From NCBI RefSeq assembly GCF_037975245.1, contig NC_092563.1:15932594-15996593 (forward strand): a DNA stretch of 64,000 nucleotides, written 5' to 3'. Shown here piece after piece: positions 40,848-52,089 of this stretch. This DNA is from Apostichopus japonicus. Lineage: Eukaryota; Echinodermata; Holothuroidea; Aspidochirotida; Stichopodidae. Both the position numbers and the translations under genes were made by a program. Position 1 is the stretch's first letter. The number at the start of each line of letters is the position of its first letter. The notes beneath the pieces are model-generated. The model did no database searches. It worked only from the letters and a program-made list of their open reading frames with translations, and was not told where the DNA came from.

Positions 40848-42398
40848 TTGAAACAACAGAAACATGCGACGAATTTGGCGCCATGGGACAAACCTTTAGT
40901 ACCTTTTATGATCAAGAGGAATTCGGCGCCAATGTATGAAACTATAATACCTTTCTTGATCAAGAGGAAGTCGGCGCCATCGAACGAAACTAAAATACCT
41001 TTCGCGATCAAGAGGTATTCGGCGCCAATTTATGAAACTATAGTACCTTTCGTGATCAAGAGGAATTCGGCACCATCGGACGAAACTATAATACCTTTCT
41101 TGATCAAGAGCAATTCGGCACCATCGGACGAAACTAAAATACCTTTCGTGATCAAGAGGAATTCGGCACCATCGGATGAAACTATAGTACCTTTCGTGAT
41201 CAAGATGAAGTCGCCACCATCGGACGATACTATAGTGCCTTTCTTGATCAAGAGGAAGTCGGCGCCATCGGACGAAAGTAAAGTACCTTTCGCGATCAAG
41301 AGGAAGTCGGCACCATCGGACGATACTATAGTACCTTTCGCGATCAAGAGGAAGTCGGCACCATCGGACGATACTATAGTACCTTTCGCGATCAAGAGGA
41401 AGTCGGCACCATCGGACGAAACTATAGTACCTTTCGTGATCAAGAGGAAGTCGGCGCCATCGGACGAAAGTAAAGTACCTTTCGCGATCAAGAGGAAGTC
41501 GGTACCATCGGACGATACTTTAGTACCTTTCGCGATCAAGAGGAAGTCGGCACCATCGGACGAAACTAAAGTACCTTTCGTGATCAAGAGGAAGTCGGCA
41601 CCATCGGACGATACTATAGTACTTTTCGCGATCAAGAGGAAGTCGGCACCATCGGACGGTACTATAGTACCTTTCGCGATCAAGAGGAAGTCGGCACCAT
41701 CGGACGATACTATAGTGCCTTTCTTGATCAAGAGGAATTCGGCACCAATGGATGAAACTATAGTACCTTCCTTGATCAAGAGGAATTTGGCGCCATCGGA
41801 TGAAACTATAATACCTTTCTTGATCAAGAGGAATTCGGCGCCATCGGATGAAACTGTAATACCTTTCTTAATCAAGAGGAAGTCGGCGCCATCGAACGAA
41901 ACTAAAATACCTTTCGCGATCAAGAGGTATTCGGCGCCAATTTATGAAAATATAGTACCTTTCTTGATCAAGAGGAAGTCGGCGCCATCGGACGAAACTA
42001 TAATACCTTTCTTGATCAAGAGGAATTCGGCACCATCGAACGAAACTATAATACCTTTCGTGATCAAGAGGAATTCGGCACCATCGGACGAAACTATAGT
42101 ACCTTTCGTGATCAAGATGAAGTCGGCACCATCGGACGATACTATAGTGCCTTTCTTGATCAAGAAGAAGTCGGCGCCTTTCGCGATCAAGAGGAACTCG
42201 GCACCATCGGACGAAACTATAGTACCTTTCGCGATCAAGAGGAAGTCGGCACCATCGGACGAAAGTAAAATACCTTTTGTGATCAAGAGGAAGTCGGCGC
42301 AATCGGATGAAAGTAAAATACCTTTTGTGATCAAGAGGAAGTTGGCGCAATCGGACGAAACTATTGTACCTTTCGTGATCAAGAGGAACTTGGAATAA
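40848..42398 (+). CDS. 516-codon tandem-repeat frame (16-residue unit); may be only a minisatellite
   Basis: An intact frame from ATG to TAA is built of about 32 copies of a 48-bp unit encoding a 16-residue repeat, consensus KRKSAPSDETIVPFVI. Variation is mostly V/A/L at position 15, D/E, I/V, T/S and K/N. There is no signal peptide, membrane helix or known domain; the product would be basic/Ser-rich and periodic. One unit is shortened by 30 bp (near 42175), still in frame. Because 48 is a multiple of 3, an open frame is expected from amplification alone, and the minus strand is open too (16-residue unit FLLITKGTIVSSDGAD). Silent variation such as gcg/gca exists on both readings, so the coding strand, if any, is undecided. 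Confidence 0.3.
   Translation: MKQQKHATNLAPWDKPLVPFMIKRNSAPMYETIIPFLIKRKSAPSNETKIPFAIKRYSAPIYETIVPFVIKRNSAPSDETIIPFLIKSNSAPSDETKIPFVIKRNSAPSDETIVPFVIKMKSPPSDDTIVPFLIKRKSAPSDESKVPFAIKRKSAPSDDTIVPFAIKRKSAPSDDTIVPFAIKRKSAPSDETIVPFVIKRKSAPSDESKVPFAIKRKSVPSDDTLVPFAIKRKSAPSDETKVPFVIKRKSAPSDDTIVLFAIKRKSAPSDGTIVPFAIKRKSAPSDDTIVPFLIKRNSAPMDETIVPSLIKRNLAPSDETIIPFLIKRNSAPSDETVIPFLIKRKSAPSNETKIPFAIKRYSAPIYENIVPFLIKRKSAPSDETIIPFLIKRNSAPSNETIIPFVIKRNSAPSDETIVPFVIKMKSAPSDDTIVPFLIKKKSAPFAIKRNSAPSDETIVPFAIKRKSAPSDESKIPFVIKRKSAQSDESKIPFVIKRKLAQSDETIVPFVIKRNLE
40905..42391. repeat. 48-bp minisatellite with higher-order structure
   Basis: About 31 consecutive units of 48 bp containing CGATCAAGAGGAA, TCGGCGCCATCGGACGA and TATAGTACCTTTC. 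The diagnostic unit variant CGGCGCCAATTTATGAAA occurs at about 41020 and again 912 bp later (41932), exactly 19 units apart, with matching neighbouring units. This shows that a block of many units was duplicated after the units had diverged. Confidence 0.95.
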
Positions 42399-45300
42399 TC
42401 TGGCGCTACCTTAACAACTCCCTACCTGAACCATGCGTCGAATCAGTTCAAAACTGGTATACCGGTAGACCAATCCTCCCCCTGCCGGAGGTGGGGGTGG
42501 GGGAGGGGTTCGAACAGAGACCCAAGCAATGTCATGACATACTGAATGATAAATAAACTTCGCATTTAGTTACTGCTTTGCTGTGTGATGTAAAAACGTC
42601 ATGATACTGCCACACCCCTTTGGCGTTCTAAGGTATCATATAATAATTGCCTTGGCCCTATAAAGTTTTACAGGCATAACCTAAAAAATTAAGGTTGGAT
42701 GTCTTGACTGAAAGTGTTAACCAAGCCCATTAGCCTTGAAGATCCCTATAGGCACTTGTACCATCTGCCTACCGAATAAACCGACATTTGATTCGTGGGC
42801 AGGATATTTCAGATTCATACATAACTAAACATGGTTCAAATAGTTGGCTGGTGATATGCTGTTTATTACAATAAAGAACATGCTTGTGTGATGTGTCTCA
42901 TAAATTTAACGTAATACTTTCTTTCAATGACAATCCCTTGAATTGTTAACTGCTTCTATAGTTCGTGGTGCAACTTTGGTGGAGCAAAATTACATAATTA
43001 TGCTTTCATGTATTTTACAGGTATCTTTCAGTTCCTGTTTCCTGTTTTGCATCAACAGGCAGCTTGTAACCAATTCATCATCTAACTTCAATTATAATAT
43101 CTCATTTTTCATGCGAGGGATCCCACAGTCAAATTTCTCTTCCCCTCCACCCCATTTTGCTTTCTGTCATCGCTACGAACCCCCCCCCCCCTCCATCCCT
43201 CTCCCTGCTTCCATGCTGTTATATCATGTGTAGTTTAATGAACTATATATGACAGTAACTAGAACAAAGGGACATGTCGGTGATGGGGGTGGGGGGATAC
43301 TTATAACAAAAGGTGCCTTAGTTATATCATATCTTATGTTATTTTTTCTTAATCATGTGGTATCAATTTGTCACATAGAAATCACTACGTGATTATGCTT
43401 TCATCCGCTCGCCGAATAAGGCATAACGTCACAACCGTCAAATAGGATTGTGTAACATTTCAACTCATATAACATCGTTGTCCTTCTCTTTCTCCTACTA
43501 CCACATCTAACCACCCCTCCCTAAAACCCCAACCCACCCCCACATTCAATCACCCCCCCCCCCCCTCCTCTTACTTTCATGGCATGTTTTGTCGCTGTTT
43601 CGTTATCACCACTTTCAGCTGTCATTTGGTGTTCAAAATAGTTTCTACGTTGACAACAACTGTACGGATGAGTTTTCCTTGATTTAGAACAGTTTGTGTA
43701 TCTACCAGACAACAATTACAGTAAAGTTATTATATTTTCTTTTTTCTTTTTTTGGGGGGTCTGTAAAGAAGTTTGTTTTGGGGACTCGTAAACATTTCCT
43801 CTACGATACCGCTGTTGACCTCATATCTCTTCAGATATAACAGACACTGATTCTGGAAAATAGTTGACCCGAACCTTTCAAAACAGGTAGCTTCTCCGAT
43901 ATCATTGTATCGTGTGCTATGATTGGTTATCTTGAGGGTAGCATATGACGTCATGTTTTTGTCCCACCGATGTTGTTGGAGTATTTGAATTTAGCGGGAG
44001 TTTTGAACACCATTGTTCAGTAACGTTCCTTAACGCAAAGCAGTTAAGATTACAAGCAGGATATGTTGAGGTATTGATTCACCCATAAAAATTACAATTC
44101 CTGGTCTGTGTAATTATATTCGGAAACACATCAAGGACACCGTCAGCCAAGATAATGGAACTAACTTAATGGATATATATTTGGATTATATGTTATCTTG
44201 AAGATGGAATCTTTTAATAATATAAGTGCATGCGGTGTATTTGTACACATTCTTGCGGTAAGTCGCTATCAGACCGCATGAGTATGAAGTTTCGTAAGAA
44301 TATACTAGACAACAAGAATGATGTTATGGTAAAAATATAACTAAATGTTTCTCTTTATCTTTTCCTGTTTTTTCTCTCTCCCTTTTGTGATAGGGTAGAG
44401 CTGGTCTTTTACCATTCTAAATCATTTATACCACAATTGTTTGAATATACCTTTTAAAAATAGATTGGAGAATCAAACTTTTGTCTCATGTAATAAAATT
44501 ACAATAAGTTAAATTTATTATCGATCCAGAGGTTATAACAATATGATAATTTAAAAATTAATCAAATTAATTAAGCGGTAAATCATTTTGGCCAGTCAGG
44601 GTTAAAACTTGGTGTCCTCGGTTAAGGGTGGATAACAGCAAGATTCGTATTATGGCCTATCAGCTTAAACTTTTGAAATTTAATAAGCTATTTTTAATTT
44701 AAGTTTACTTTTAAGGGTGAGACTCAAAATGTCACGCCAAGAGTTCTCTGAAGTGAGCATTTAGTTGTCTTTCTGGACATCAAGCAAACAATCTTGTATT
44801 TCTGATTAACCCTACAACTACGGTATGATATGTAGACTAACATATCTATATAAACCATTTTTTAAGATTTGCATTATTAACGATACAAAATGTTATTAAT
44901 GAAATTACGTGTATAATTGATAGAAGTCAGAATTTATCAGAATTTCGTCATATGGCTGTAGAGGATAAAGGAGAGGTGTGGCTCAGTGTCCAAGAAGACT
45001 AAATGCAACAGGTGGTCTGGGAGGGGGAGGGGCAGGGCGGGGCGGGAGGTATACAAGGAGCACTCTTTAGTTATAACCAAAAAGAAGCACACGTGACACT
45101 TTGCTCCAGTGTACATGTTTCTGTTGTTTCTGATGTACAGTTAGGAGTCTTGCCTTGTCTGTACCCGCCCCTCCATGTCCAACCCACCCCTACCCCCACC
45201 CCCACCCCCACCCCCACAATGACTTAATTTTCTGAAAATGTCCGTATTCGAACACTCAGAAGAAAGACATTAAGAATCACTTTGCAAAGTAAACGAGAAG

Positions 45301-46714
45301 TGAATATTTTGTCCATTTAAAACAATGTTCATTTGTCTAAAGTTTAACAAGGAAATAATTGGACGAATTTCTGAATTTTGTCGATGTGTAATTGAATAAA
45401 TTAAATATATTTGCAAAAAAATATGTTGACATAGTTAAATAATCATTTTAACATTTCGACGTCAACATTAATGTTTCCACAGATCGACGTAAATACATCT
45501 CTTGTACATAACATAATTTGTCTCATTTTCCACATTTTCAGGGTTTTTTTTTACTTTTGGGTGAAATCATCGCAAAAAAATGGTGTCTTCAACGCACGTC
45601 CGACCCCGAATCTGAAAGCCGGAAGCTTTGAAAATACAGATGAAGTTAAGCAACATTGACATGCGGCCCCTGCACAAAAACTGAGCGGTGAGTAAATTCG
45701 CATTAGCCCATTCTTTTCACGTCAAATTACTTTGGAAAATATGGAGTACCTTTACTTCCGACCAGGGACGAAACCAGGAAAGGGGTTGGACCCACATTCG
45801 ATGCTCATCCAACAAGACAGGTAGGGTAGGGTAGGGTAGGGTTAAGTGTCACTTGAGTTTAAGGTCAAGTTGAGTCATTAACTCGGGTCATTCTACTATA
45901 TGTGTGGGGGTGTGGGGTGGTTCACGAAGTTATTCGAGTCTCTTATCTCAGGGCCTTTTTTCCTTAAAACACTGACCTGGTCACTCAGGGACAGTAGAGC
46001 AGTTCTTACCAGTCCGGGCCTCAAAGTAAAGCTACTTAAATTTACAAAGACTAATAATTCTGAATTATTACCAATCTAGATCATAAATTTCTTAGTTTTT
46101 CCTAATTGTACCCAAATGTTTTACTGTGTTTGTGGATTAATCTGGACGACTTCGACTATCTTCCTTGTATGCACATTTTTATATTGCTTAATCCCAAATT
46201 ATATATTCATTAATTACAATAAAGACCGCTATAAAAGGGTTCCGTCACAATAAACTGACAAAATCAACCACTTGAAGGGAAAAATTAAGGTCAATAAAAT
46301 CTGCACATTAACATGAAGTTGCGTCAATTTAGGTGGCGAGGCTGTACAGCTGTACATTTCACAATCGCACGGGCCTTCCCCGTAATAACGTATATAATGT
46401 TATCACGTGAGTGAAGGTTCCTATTTGGAATTGCCCTTCCGTCAACCCCCTACGCCTACCCCTTACCTCCACTTGTAAATTCTTTCAAAACAAAATTGGG
46501 GCCGGGAGGGAGGGGGAGGCCTGACTTAACTGTCGAAATGAAGCGAGTTGAGTCATGTTACGTTACAACACTGAGGTGATGGCGGGGAATTAGGTGATTT
46601 CACATGCGTGACCCCACTCATAAAAGTCTTACGTTTTTCTGTTGCAGTTATATGTTTGCATCTGTGGTATAGGCCATACTGACCAAATACATGGTCTGTA
46701 TATTATGTATGTAT
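42399..46714. other. No gene recognised
   Basis: AT-rich with C-rich and G-rich tracts (42476-42510, 43180-43192, 43505-43570, 45022-45050, 45187-45217) and a short GTAGG array at 45820-45842. A lone hAT-like terminus CAGGGACGAAACCAGG lies at 45763 with no partner seen. Confidence 0.4.
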
Positions 46715-46943
46715 GTACGTATTTTAGATCCTCCTGCAAGCAGGTACCCGCGTAGAAGCCATCATTGGCTTATCAAAGCCGCAAGCTGACCGAAGTCAGT
46801 CTCTTAGATTCACAATTAACGTCCATGATTATGAATTGTCAACAACTCTGTTATACTGGACGACATACATTAATCTTGGAGCGACTTGAACTGGGGACCT
46901 TATGATTGAAAGGCACCGGCGTTAACCACTGAGCTAACACCCC
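46715..46943 (-). mobile_element. tRNA-derived SINE
   Basis: On the minus strand the head (46943 to about 46880) is tRNA-like, with an A box in TTAGCTCAGTGGTTAACGCC and a B box at GTTCAAGTC spaced as in tRNAs. The anticodon and T stems are degraded. An unrelated body of about 150 bp follows (containing GACTGACTTCGGTCAGC, a small hairpin), ending in a TACG/TACA-type tail. Internal Pol III promoter, body and simple tail are the SINE layout. No clear target duplication was found. The SINE superfamily is not assigned. Confidence 0.7.
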
Positions 46944-47484
46944 TTAGCAAAGAGAAATTTTGCTTAGAATTAGTAGAGCAGCTGCTATGTTAATTGGTGA
47001 AACTCAAATGTTTCTCAAGACTTAAAATAAGTAATTACAACCTGACGTTCTGTCACATACAGACATTATTTTTTTTTAATAAAGTCATCACTTAAAGTTA
47101 AACAGCCTGTCATTACGGTTGTATAAGTTGTGTTCATGTCTATAGTAAGTGAAGCAAAATTTCTCTTCGTTGTGGCTTTACGGTGACATCTCCAATGACG
47201 TCATCAAAGACAGAGATATTTGCTGAACCTTCGAATGGGGGTCAGTTGAGAGTCATTTGAGGAGGAGCAAAGGGTGAGGAAGGGGGAGGGAGGCAGGGAG
47301 GAGAGGAGGGCAGTGCTTCTCACAAAGATGGTAATATAAAAAAAATTACTGAACGTACTTTGTGTATAAATAACAAAATACTACATGCATAGATTGTTTC
47401 AATACTATATAAAACTGAACTGCAAATTTCACTCAATATGCATTTTACTAGATACCGTCTTGGGTCATCCTTGATACAACCCCT
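46944..47484. other. No gene recognised
   Basis: Contains TGACGTCA at 47196 and a GGGAGG-rich tract at 47270-47310. No gene seen. Confidence 0.4.
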
Positions 47485-47672
47485 ACTTGGCCTTTTGGCT
47501 AAGATCATGTGTAGTATATGTTCTCTTTCGAGGGGAATGGTGATGCACACCCGACGATGATCACACAGTCACAGCCTCGCTGCAAGGGGACTGGGGTTGA
47601 GAGCGGATCAGTCGTTCGGTAGTTTGGTTTTCTTGCACAGGTTCTTTCCTGGGTGATTTTTCTTAAAAAAGT
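47485..47672 (+). mobile_element. U2 snRNA-headed repeat, copy 1
   Basis: Positions 47485-47526 match the 5' end of U2 snRNA (CTTGGCCTTTTGGCTAAGAT then GTGTAGTAT.TGTTCT), including the GUAGUA branch-site recognition element. The match then stops: the rest of U2 (Sm site, stem-loops III-IV) is absent. The following body (47555-47672) is shared with 50390-50508. It is therefore not a functional U2 gene but a repeat whose head derives from U2, comparable in principle to snRNA-headed SINEs. A poly-A or simple tail was not identified. Confidence 0.7.
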
Positions 47673-48732
47673 ACCCTTACTCGTACATAATATTTATACG
47701 TTTATATATCATTTTAATATATAAATACTGTGGAACGAACCAAAAATTGCGAACAATTGCAAAAATACAACATAAAGGTGAAATTATATTAATATCTGTA
47801 ATTTGCCCTTCGTAATGTTAATGTAAATGTTCCTGTTTAACCGAGCATTTATTTAGATCAATTGCTAAACAAGCATATAATTAGGGGTGGGGGAGGGGAG
47901 AAGGGGATATGCACGCAATTTGTGTTTATATGTTGCGAAAGAAGTTTAAATGTCTAGACTAGTAAGACTATTGTTGTTGTTATTGTCTTATAGATTTAAC
48001 AGGAAGTATTTGAAAGGTCCGGTAGTAGTACATTAGACAGCTGTGTTTAATAGTACAACTAATCAGATGTAAAGTATGTTTTTCCAACTTATTTTGATCA
48101 CAATGTAATTAGTTGTTTTTACAGTAACAAGACAGATGAGGATCGCAAAGGGGTATGGGGATAGCATGGCATGAGAGAAGAGTTGGGTGGGGGAGGGGCG
48201 GGCGGGGAGAGGTTAGGTAATGTACAGGATTTTGTGGTACCGGTGGCTCTCTCGTCTTTCACATCCCGACCATTTTGTTTCTAGAATCATGAATGTTATT
48301 AAGTACATAACCCTCCTTTCATATCCTCTTTTATGGAAGTCGTGTTATTTCAGTATACCAGGGAGATGTTATTTAGCCTCCCTGACTAGACTGACATAAC
48401 ACTGTCATGGTCACGTGGTCACAGTCTCAATTTAAAATTGAGCGGGAGCTGAGAATGTGTCAGACTGGCGATATAATGTTAATATCGTCTGAATTCACAC
48501 CCATGCATATAAGACAGATAGAAGGTTCTATTTTGAGTGAATTTTCTTATAAAGTATTTTTTTTTTACAATCATGTGAACTCTATCTGGTTTATGTTTGT
48601 TTGTTTTATATAAATCGAAAATGTTGCCCTAGATAAAACATTATGATAAAGTGGTCATGATCCAAATGTAAAGGGGTTTGGGGCTGACAGTACGTGTATC
48701 TATTCTGTTAAGAATAGCCTTTGTTTGACCTG
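47673..48732. other. No gene recognised
   Basis: AT-rich with G-rich tracts at 47884-47905 and 48183-48212. No supported gene. Confidence 0.4.
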
Positions 48733-48735
48733 GTG

Positions 48736-49281
48736 TTATTTTTCTATAACTTTTTCAACAACAAAAAATGTAGATTGTTCAAGATGTTGAAATGGTTGTT
48801 CCGGTGGCAGATTATATGGCATGTATATATATGCAGGGAAGAGAACAATATATTTCAACACTGTTAAATGGAAACCCAATCTCAATATATTGTTCTTAAC
48901 TCTGTAAATGCTTGTTTGAAATGTTTCACCAGATAAATCCTTAATTATTCCAGGAAGTAGATTATGCATATTATATAGAAGGTGATCTTCGACGCCACTT
49001 AGAAGGCATCTTAAGCTTTTTTTTACTTTCTTGTTGTAATGAACATGTTTGTTTTCATTTAAATGCTTGTTAAGTTGGTTCCCAATGTTCTTCTTGATCA
49101 GAATGCAACTTGTGTGTAAGAATATTATTATCATCAATTGATCAATGGATTGGGGAAATGTAACAAAGATATTTTCTCCGCTCTGTTGCCATGGTGACAT
49201 AACTCTGCTGTTGCTAGTAACATTCAAAACGTTAACTTTAACGCAATTGAAAAAAATACTCCTCCGAAATACAAAATGCAT
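48736..49281 (-). CDS. Unrecognised 181-codon open frame
   Basis: This is the longest frame in the window that is not made of simple or tandem repeats. It runs from an ATG at 49281 (preceded in frame by a TAG 13 codons upstream) to a stop just below 48736. The product is mixed-composition, with hydrophobic stretches (SIDQLMIIIFLHTSCILI, then HLTVLKYIVLFPAYIYMPY) and a basic middle (HLNENKHVHYNKKVKKSLR). I recognise no domain. No TATA box, poly-A signal (AATAAA) close downstream or splice pattern was identified. It could be a chance frame, a single exon or a transposon remnant. Confidence 0.25.
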   Translation of the reverse strand: MHFVFRRSIFFNCVKVNVLNVTSNSRVMSPWQQSGENIFVTFPQSIDQLMIIIFLHTSCILIKKNIGNQLNKHLNENKHVHYNKKVKKSLRCLLSGVEDHLLYNMHNLLPGIIKDLSGETFQTSIYRVKNNILRLGFHLTVLKYIVLFPAYIYMPYNLPPEQPFQHLEQSTFFVVEKVIEK

Positions 49282-50389
49282 TGGGATGTGGTTCCGATTA
49301 AACGATACAGAAAATTTCTAAAAATATTTTGCTAAATAATAATTGAACGTTAGCAACCGGAAAGTCCCTGTAAGAGCAGGGCGCTGCATCTCAGGATGTG
49401 GTCGTTAGGTCTAAAGTAATAACTTCAAGTCGGTCATTTGTCAGATATGCCCAAATGGTGCGGTGAGGGTGTGCATGTGTGTGGTAATAGGAGTATATAG
49501 GTAAGGAAGAGGGAAGGTGGGGGACCATGTAGGGAAGGGGTGTATGGGTAAGGAATGGACGAAGAGGTATGACAAGACAGATGCAGGCTGCGTCTTTGGT
49601 GACATTTGTAACTTCGTGTAGAGTCATTTGACTACAACAACTGTGTTTTTACCGACTTGAAAATACGAACACCCTACTAAACCTACCAAATGCGGTGCTT
49701 ATATATACCTCTTGGTGTCAACTTGTAACGTATACCTTCCATCCGTACATGTATTTGTTTCTCTCCGAATTTCACATATAAATATATATTCATATTAGCA
49801 GTTTTGAATATTCTTCAAAGGAGCTTAAAAAGTTCAAATGGCAGGATATCAAACGATAAGTGAAGTCAAGATAATTTTATATGTAGAATAGGCTAAGAAG
49901 TAAGAAACCAGGTCTTCTTCTACAACTTACAGTTATACCCTCGTAAATACTAGGAACCGCCCCCATTTGTGTTTTGTTCAAAACCAGTTTCATTAGAGGC
50001 CACGCCCACAACGTCGCAGAGCAATCTGAGTCGAGTGAAACCAGTGACGTATGTACCTACATTCAGGGTCAGTTAATACAACGTGTATATGCCACAGCAG
50101 CGCCTTAATATTCTGGTAAGGCATGCATGCATCCTCATGCCGCGCTGTAGTTCTCAGTGTTTTGATTGGCTGATACGGACAGCGTCCTCGTTAATAATCA
50201 TCTCTGCAACATGTGACAGAATGAGTTACCGGTAAACGGCATTCTGCCGTGAAAATGGCAAATGTAAAAACGACATAATGATAATGACTAGCGACAAAAT
50301 GTTGTGATCATACATTAAAATAAGTACCTTTCTTCCTAACTTTCGACAGAATAAGTTGGCACAAAGGGCGCGCCATAGTTAACTCGAGG
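49282..50389. other. No gene recognised
   Basis: Nothing recognisable. A locally less AT-rich stretch at 49955-50230 is unremarkable otherwise. Confidence 0.4.
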
Positions 50390-50508
50390 CGATGATCACA
50401 CAGTCACAGTCTCAATGCCTGGGGACTGGGGGATTAGCGGATTAGTCGTTCGGTTGTTTGATTTTTCGTGCCCAAGTTCCTTCCTGGTTGACTTTTCTTA
50501 AAAAAGTA
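50390..50508 (+). mobile_element. U2-headed repeat family, copy 2 (body only)
   Basis: Shares GATGATCACACAGTCACAG, GGGGACTGGGG and CTTAAAAAAGTA with 47555-47672 in the same order and orientation, at about 80 percent by eye. The U2-derived head is missing. Truncation at the 5' side is what incomplete reverse transcription would give. Confidence 0.7.
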
Positions 50509-51715
50509 ACTCCAGGCACTGTTTTGCCTGTTTCTTTGCAGTATGGGAGAGGAAATTACAATTTGATCACACTCCGGTATATCTTTCTCTCTCTCCACCT
50601 CTCTCTCTCAGTCTTCTTCTTTCTTGTTCTCTCTGCCTCTACACACATATACGAGAGCTCTGAAAGGAGAAAGTAAATGTCCTTTTGAAAAACACACTTT
50701 TCCAACAAACTTTGCTTTTCCAACCATCGAAAAATCCGTATCGAAACAGTTTTATGATACCAATTATCGCTTTTTACGGTCTGTCGTACACCTGCTTATA
50801 GTTCACATTTTTTTATGAGGTAAATTTTTTCACTGCCGGGAAATTCTGTTTTACATTAAAAAAAAATAAGTTAGTCTTTACTTTCCTCGACTTGTATATC
50901 TCTGTAACGTAAATAGAGAAAATTATTATCACTGACCCAAGCATTATTTTTTTGTTGTATATTTGATAAAGGTTTGTAAATTTATGGAATCTCTGTTTTG
51001 CTCTGACGTTTTGCTCTTTTATTATTTTCATATCTGCCGTAATTCCCTCACATTTTGAAATAATCTTTGCAACTATTTCGTACAGAAGAGGTCTAAATGT
51101 TTGTCAATAATTGTCATCATGTTATCTGAAAGGGAAAAAATAGAATGACTAAACAGAATTTTGTTTTCCGGTTTGTGTGTTAGACTGTATAGTCCAGTCG
51201 CTTTTATTGACGAACCTCAGCTCCTTAAAGGGGTATTTCTCATAAATTGAAAGTGTTATATAAATACAACCTGTGCTTGATGATAGTAACTTTTAAATGG
51301 TCTAAGGATATATGAAAACATCATTGTTGTGCCTCAAGTCATCCTTTAATACGTCAAAATCTATATAAAAATCATATACAAATCATATAAAAATCATATT
51401 TTTTCAAATATGTAGTAACAGATTGCGAAGTAGCGAGTTAGTTATCAATAGTTTGATAAGACGTATTATTGCTTAAACTATATGCTCTAATTGCAATTCG
51501 CGAAACGTATGAACACTATTCTACTGTTTAATCTGTTTTACTCAAAGACCACGGCCAATTGGTGATGCAAATAACCTTTCAACTCGATTTAATATACCCC
51601 AAGCAGGCATTATTATATTTTAGCAAAATGGAATCCTAGGCGAAACTGATTTAAATGTCATTTCTCCTGGGTATAATTATATATTGAAATAAACTTAAAT
51701 TTGTGTCGTTGCATG
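50509..51715. other. No gene recognised
   Basis: AT-rich, with a CT-rich stretch at 50585-50640. No supported gene. Confidence 0.4.
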
Positions 51716-51723
51716 GTGTAAAG

Positions 51724-52081
51724 CATTGGCGTAGGAAGGTACTTTTGAGTGGGGGGGGGGGGGGGGCTGAAGACTGATGGCCGGCCTGGGGAGGGGGTGT
51801 CCCCCTCCCCTTTGGAACTTTTTGCATTTCCAGGTGGCCTCAGATGGTGCAATATAGCACACTTCAACACCCACTCCATTTTGTAAACTTAATTTTGTAT
51901 TTTCACCTGGCCTTAGATGCAATTTGGTGCTCCAAATGAGATATTTTTTCTCATTTGGAAATGAAAAAGGGGTTTTCTGACTTGCGAAGCGGGGGGGGGG
52001 GGGGCGGAATGATACTTCCGCCCCTCCACATTTTTCACTGGGGGGCTGGCGCCCCCCAGCCCCCCGGTTCCTACGCCCTTG
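51724..52081. mobile_element. Non-autonomous hAT-like transposon (MITE) with perfect 8-bp TSD
   Basis: The 358-bp element is flanked by exact direct repeats gtgtaaag (51716-51723 and 52082-52089). Terminal inverted repeats are CATTGGCGTAGGAAGG and, from the right, CAAGGGCGTAGGAACC, sharing GGCGTAGGAA. Both subterminal regions are extremely G- or C-rich (G run of about 16 near 51750; GGCGCCCCCCAGCCCCCC near 52050). Shared end motifs tie it to the element at 20364-20800. It is non-coding; the 139-codon minus frame is compositional. Confidence 0.88.
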
Positions 52082-52089
52082 GTGTAAAG

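Noticed and set aside
40905-42391. CRISPR array
   Set aside because: There are no unique spacers: the whole 48-bp unit repeats, and the context is eukaryotic.
45820-45845. Internal telomere-like repeat
   Set aside because: Units are GTAGG, not TTAGGG, and only about four copies are present.
47485-47530. Functional U2 snRNA gene
   Set aside because: Only the first ~42 nt match; Sm site and 3' stem-loops are missing.
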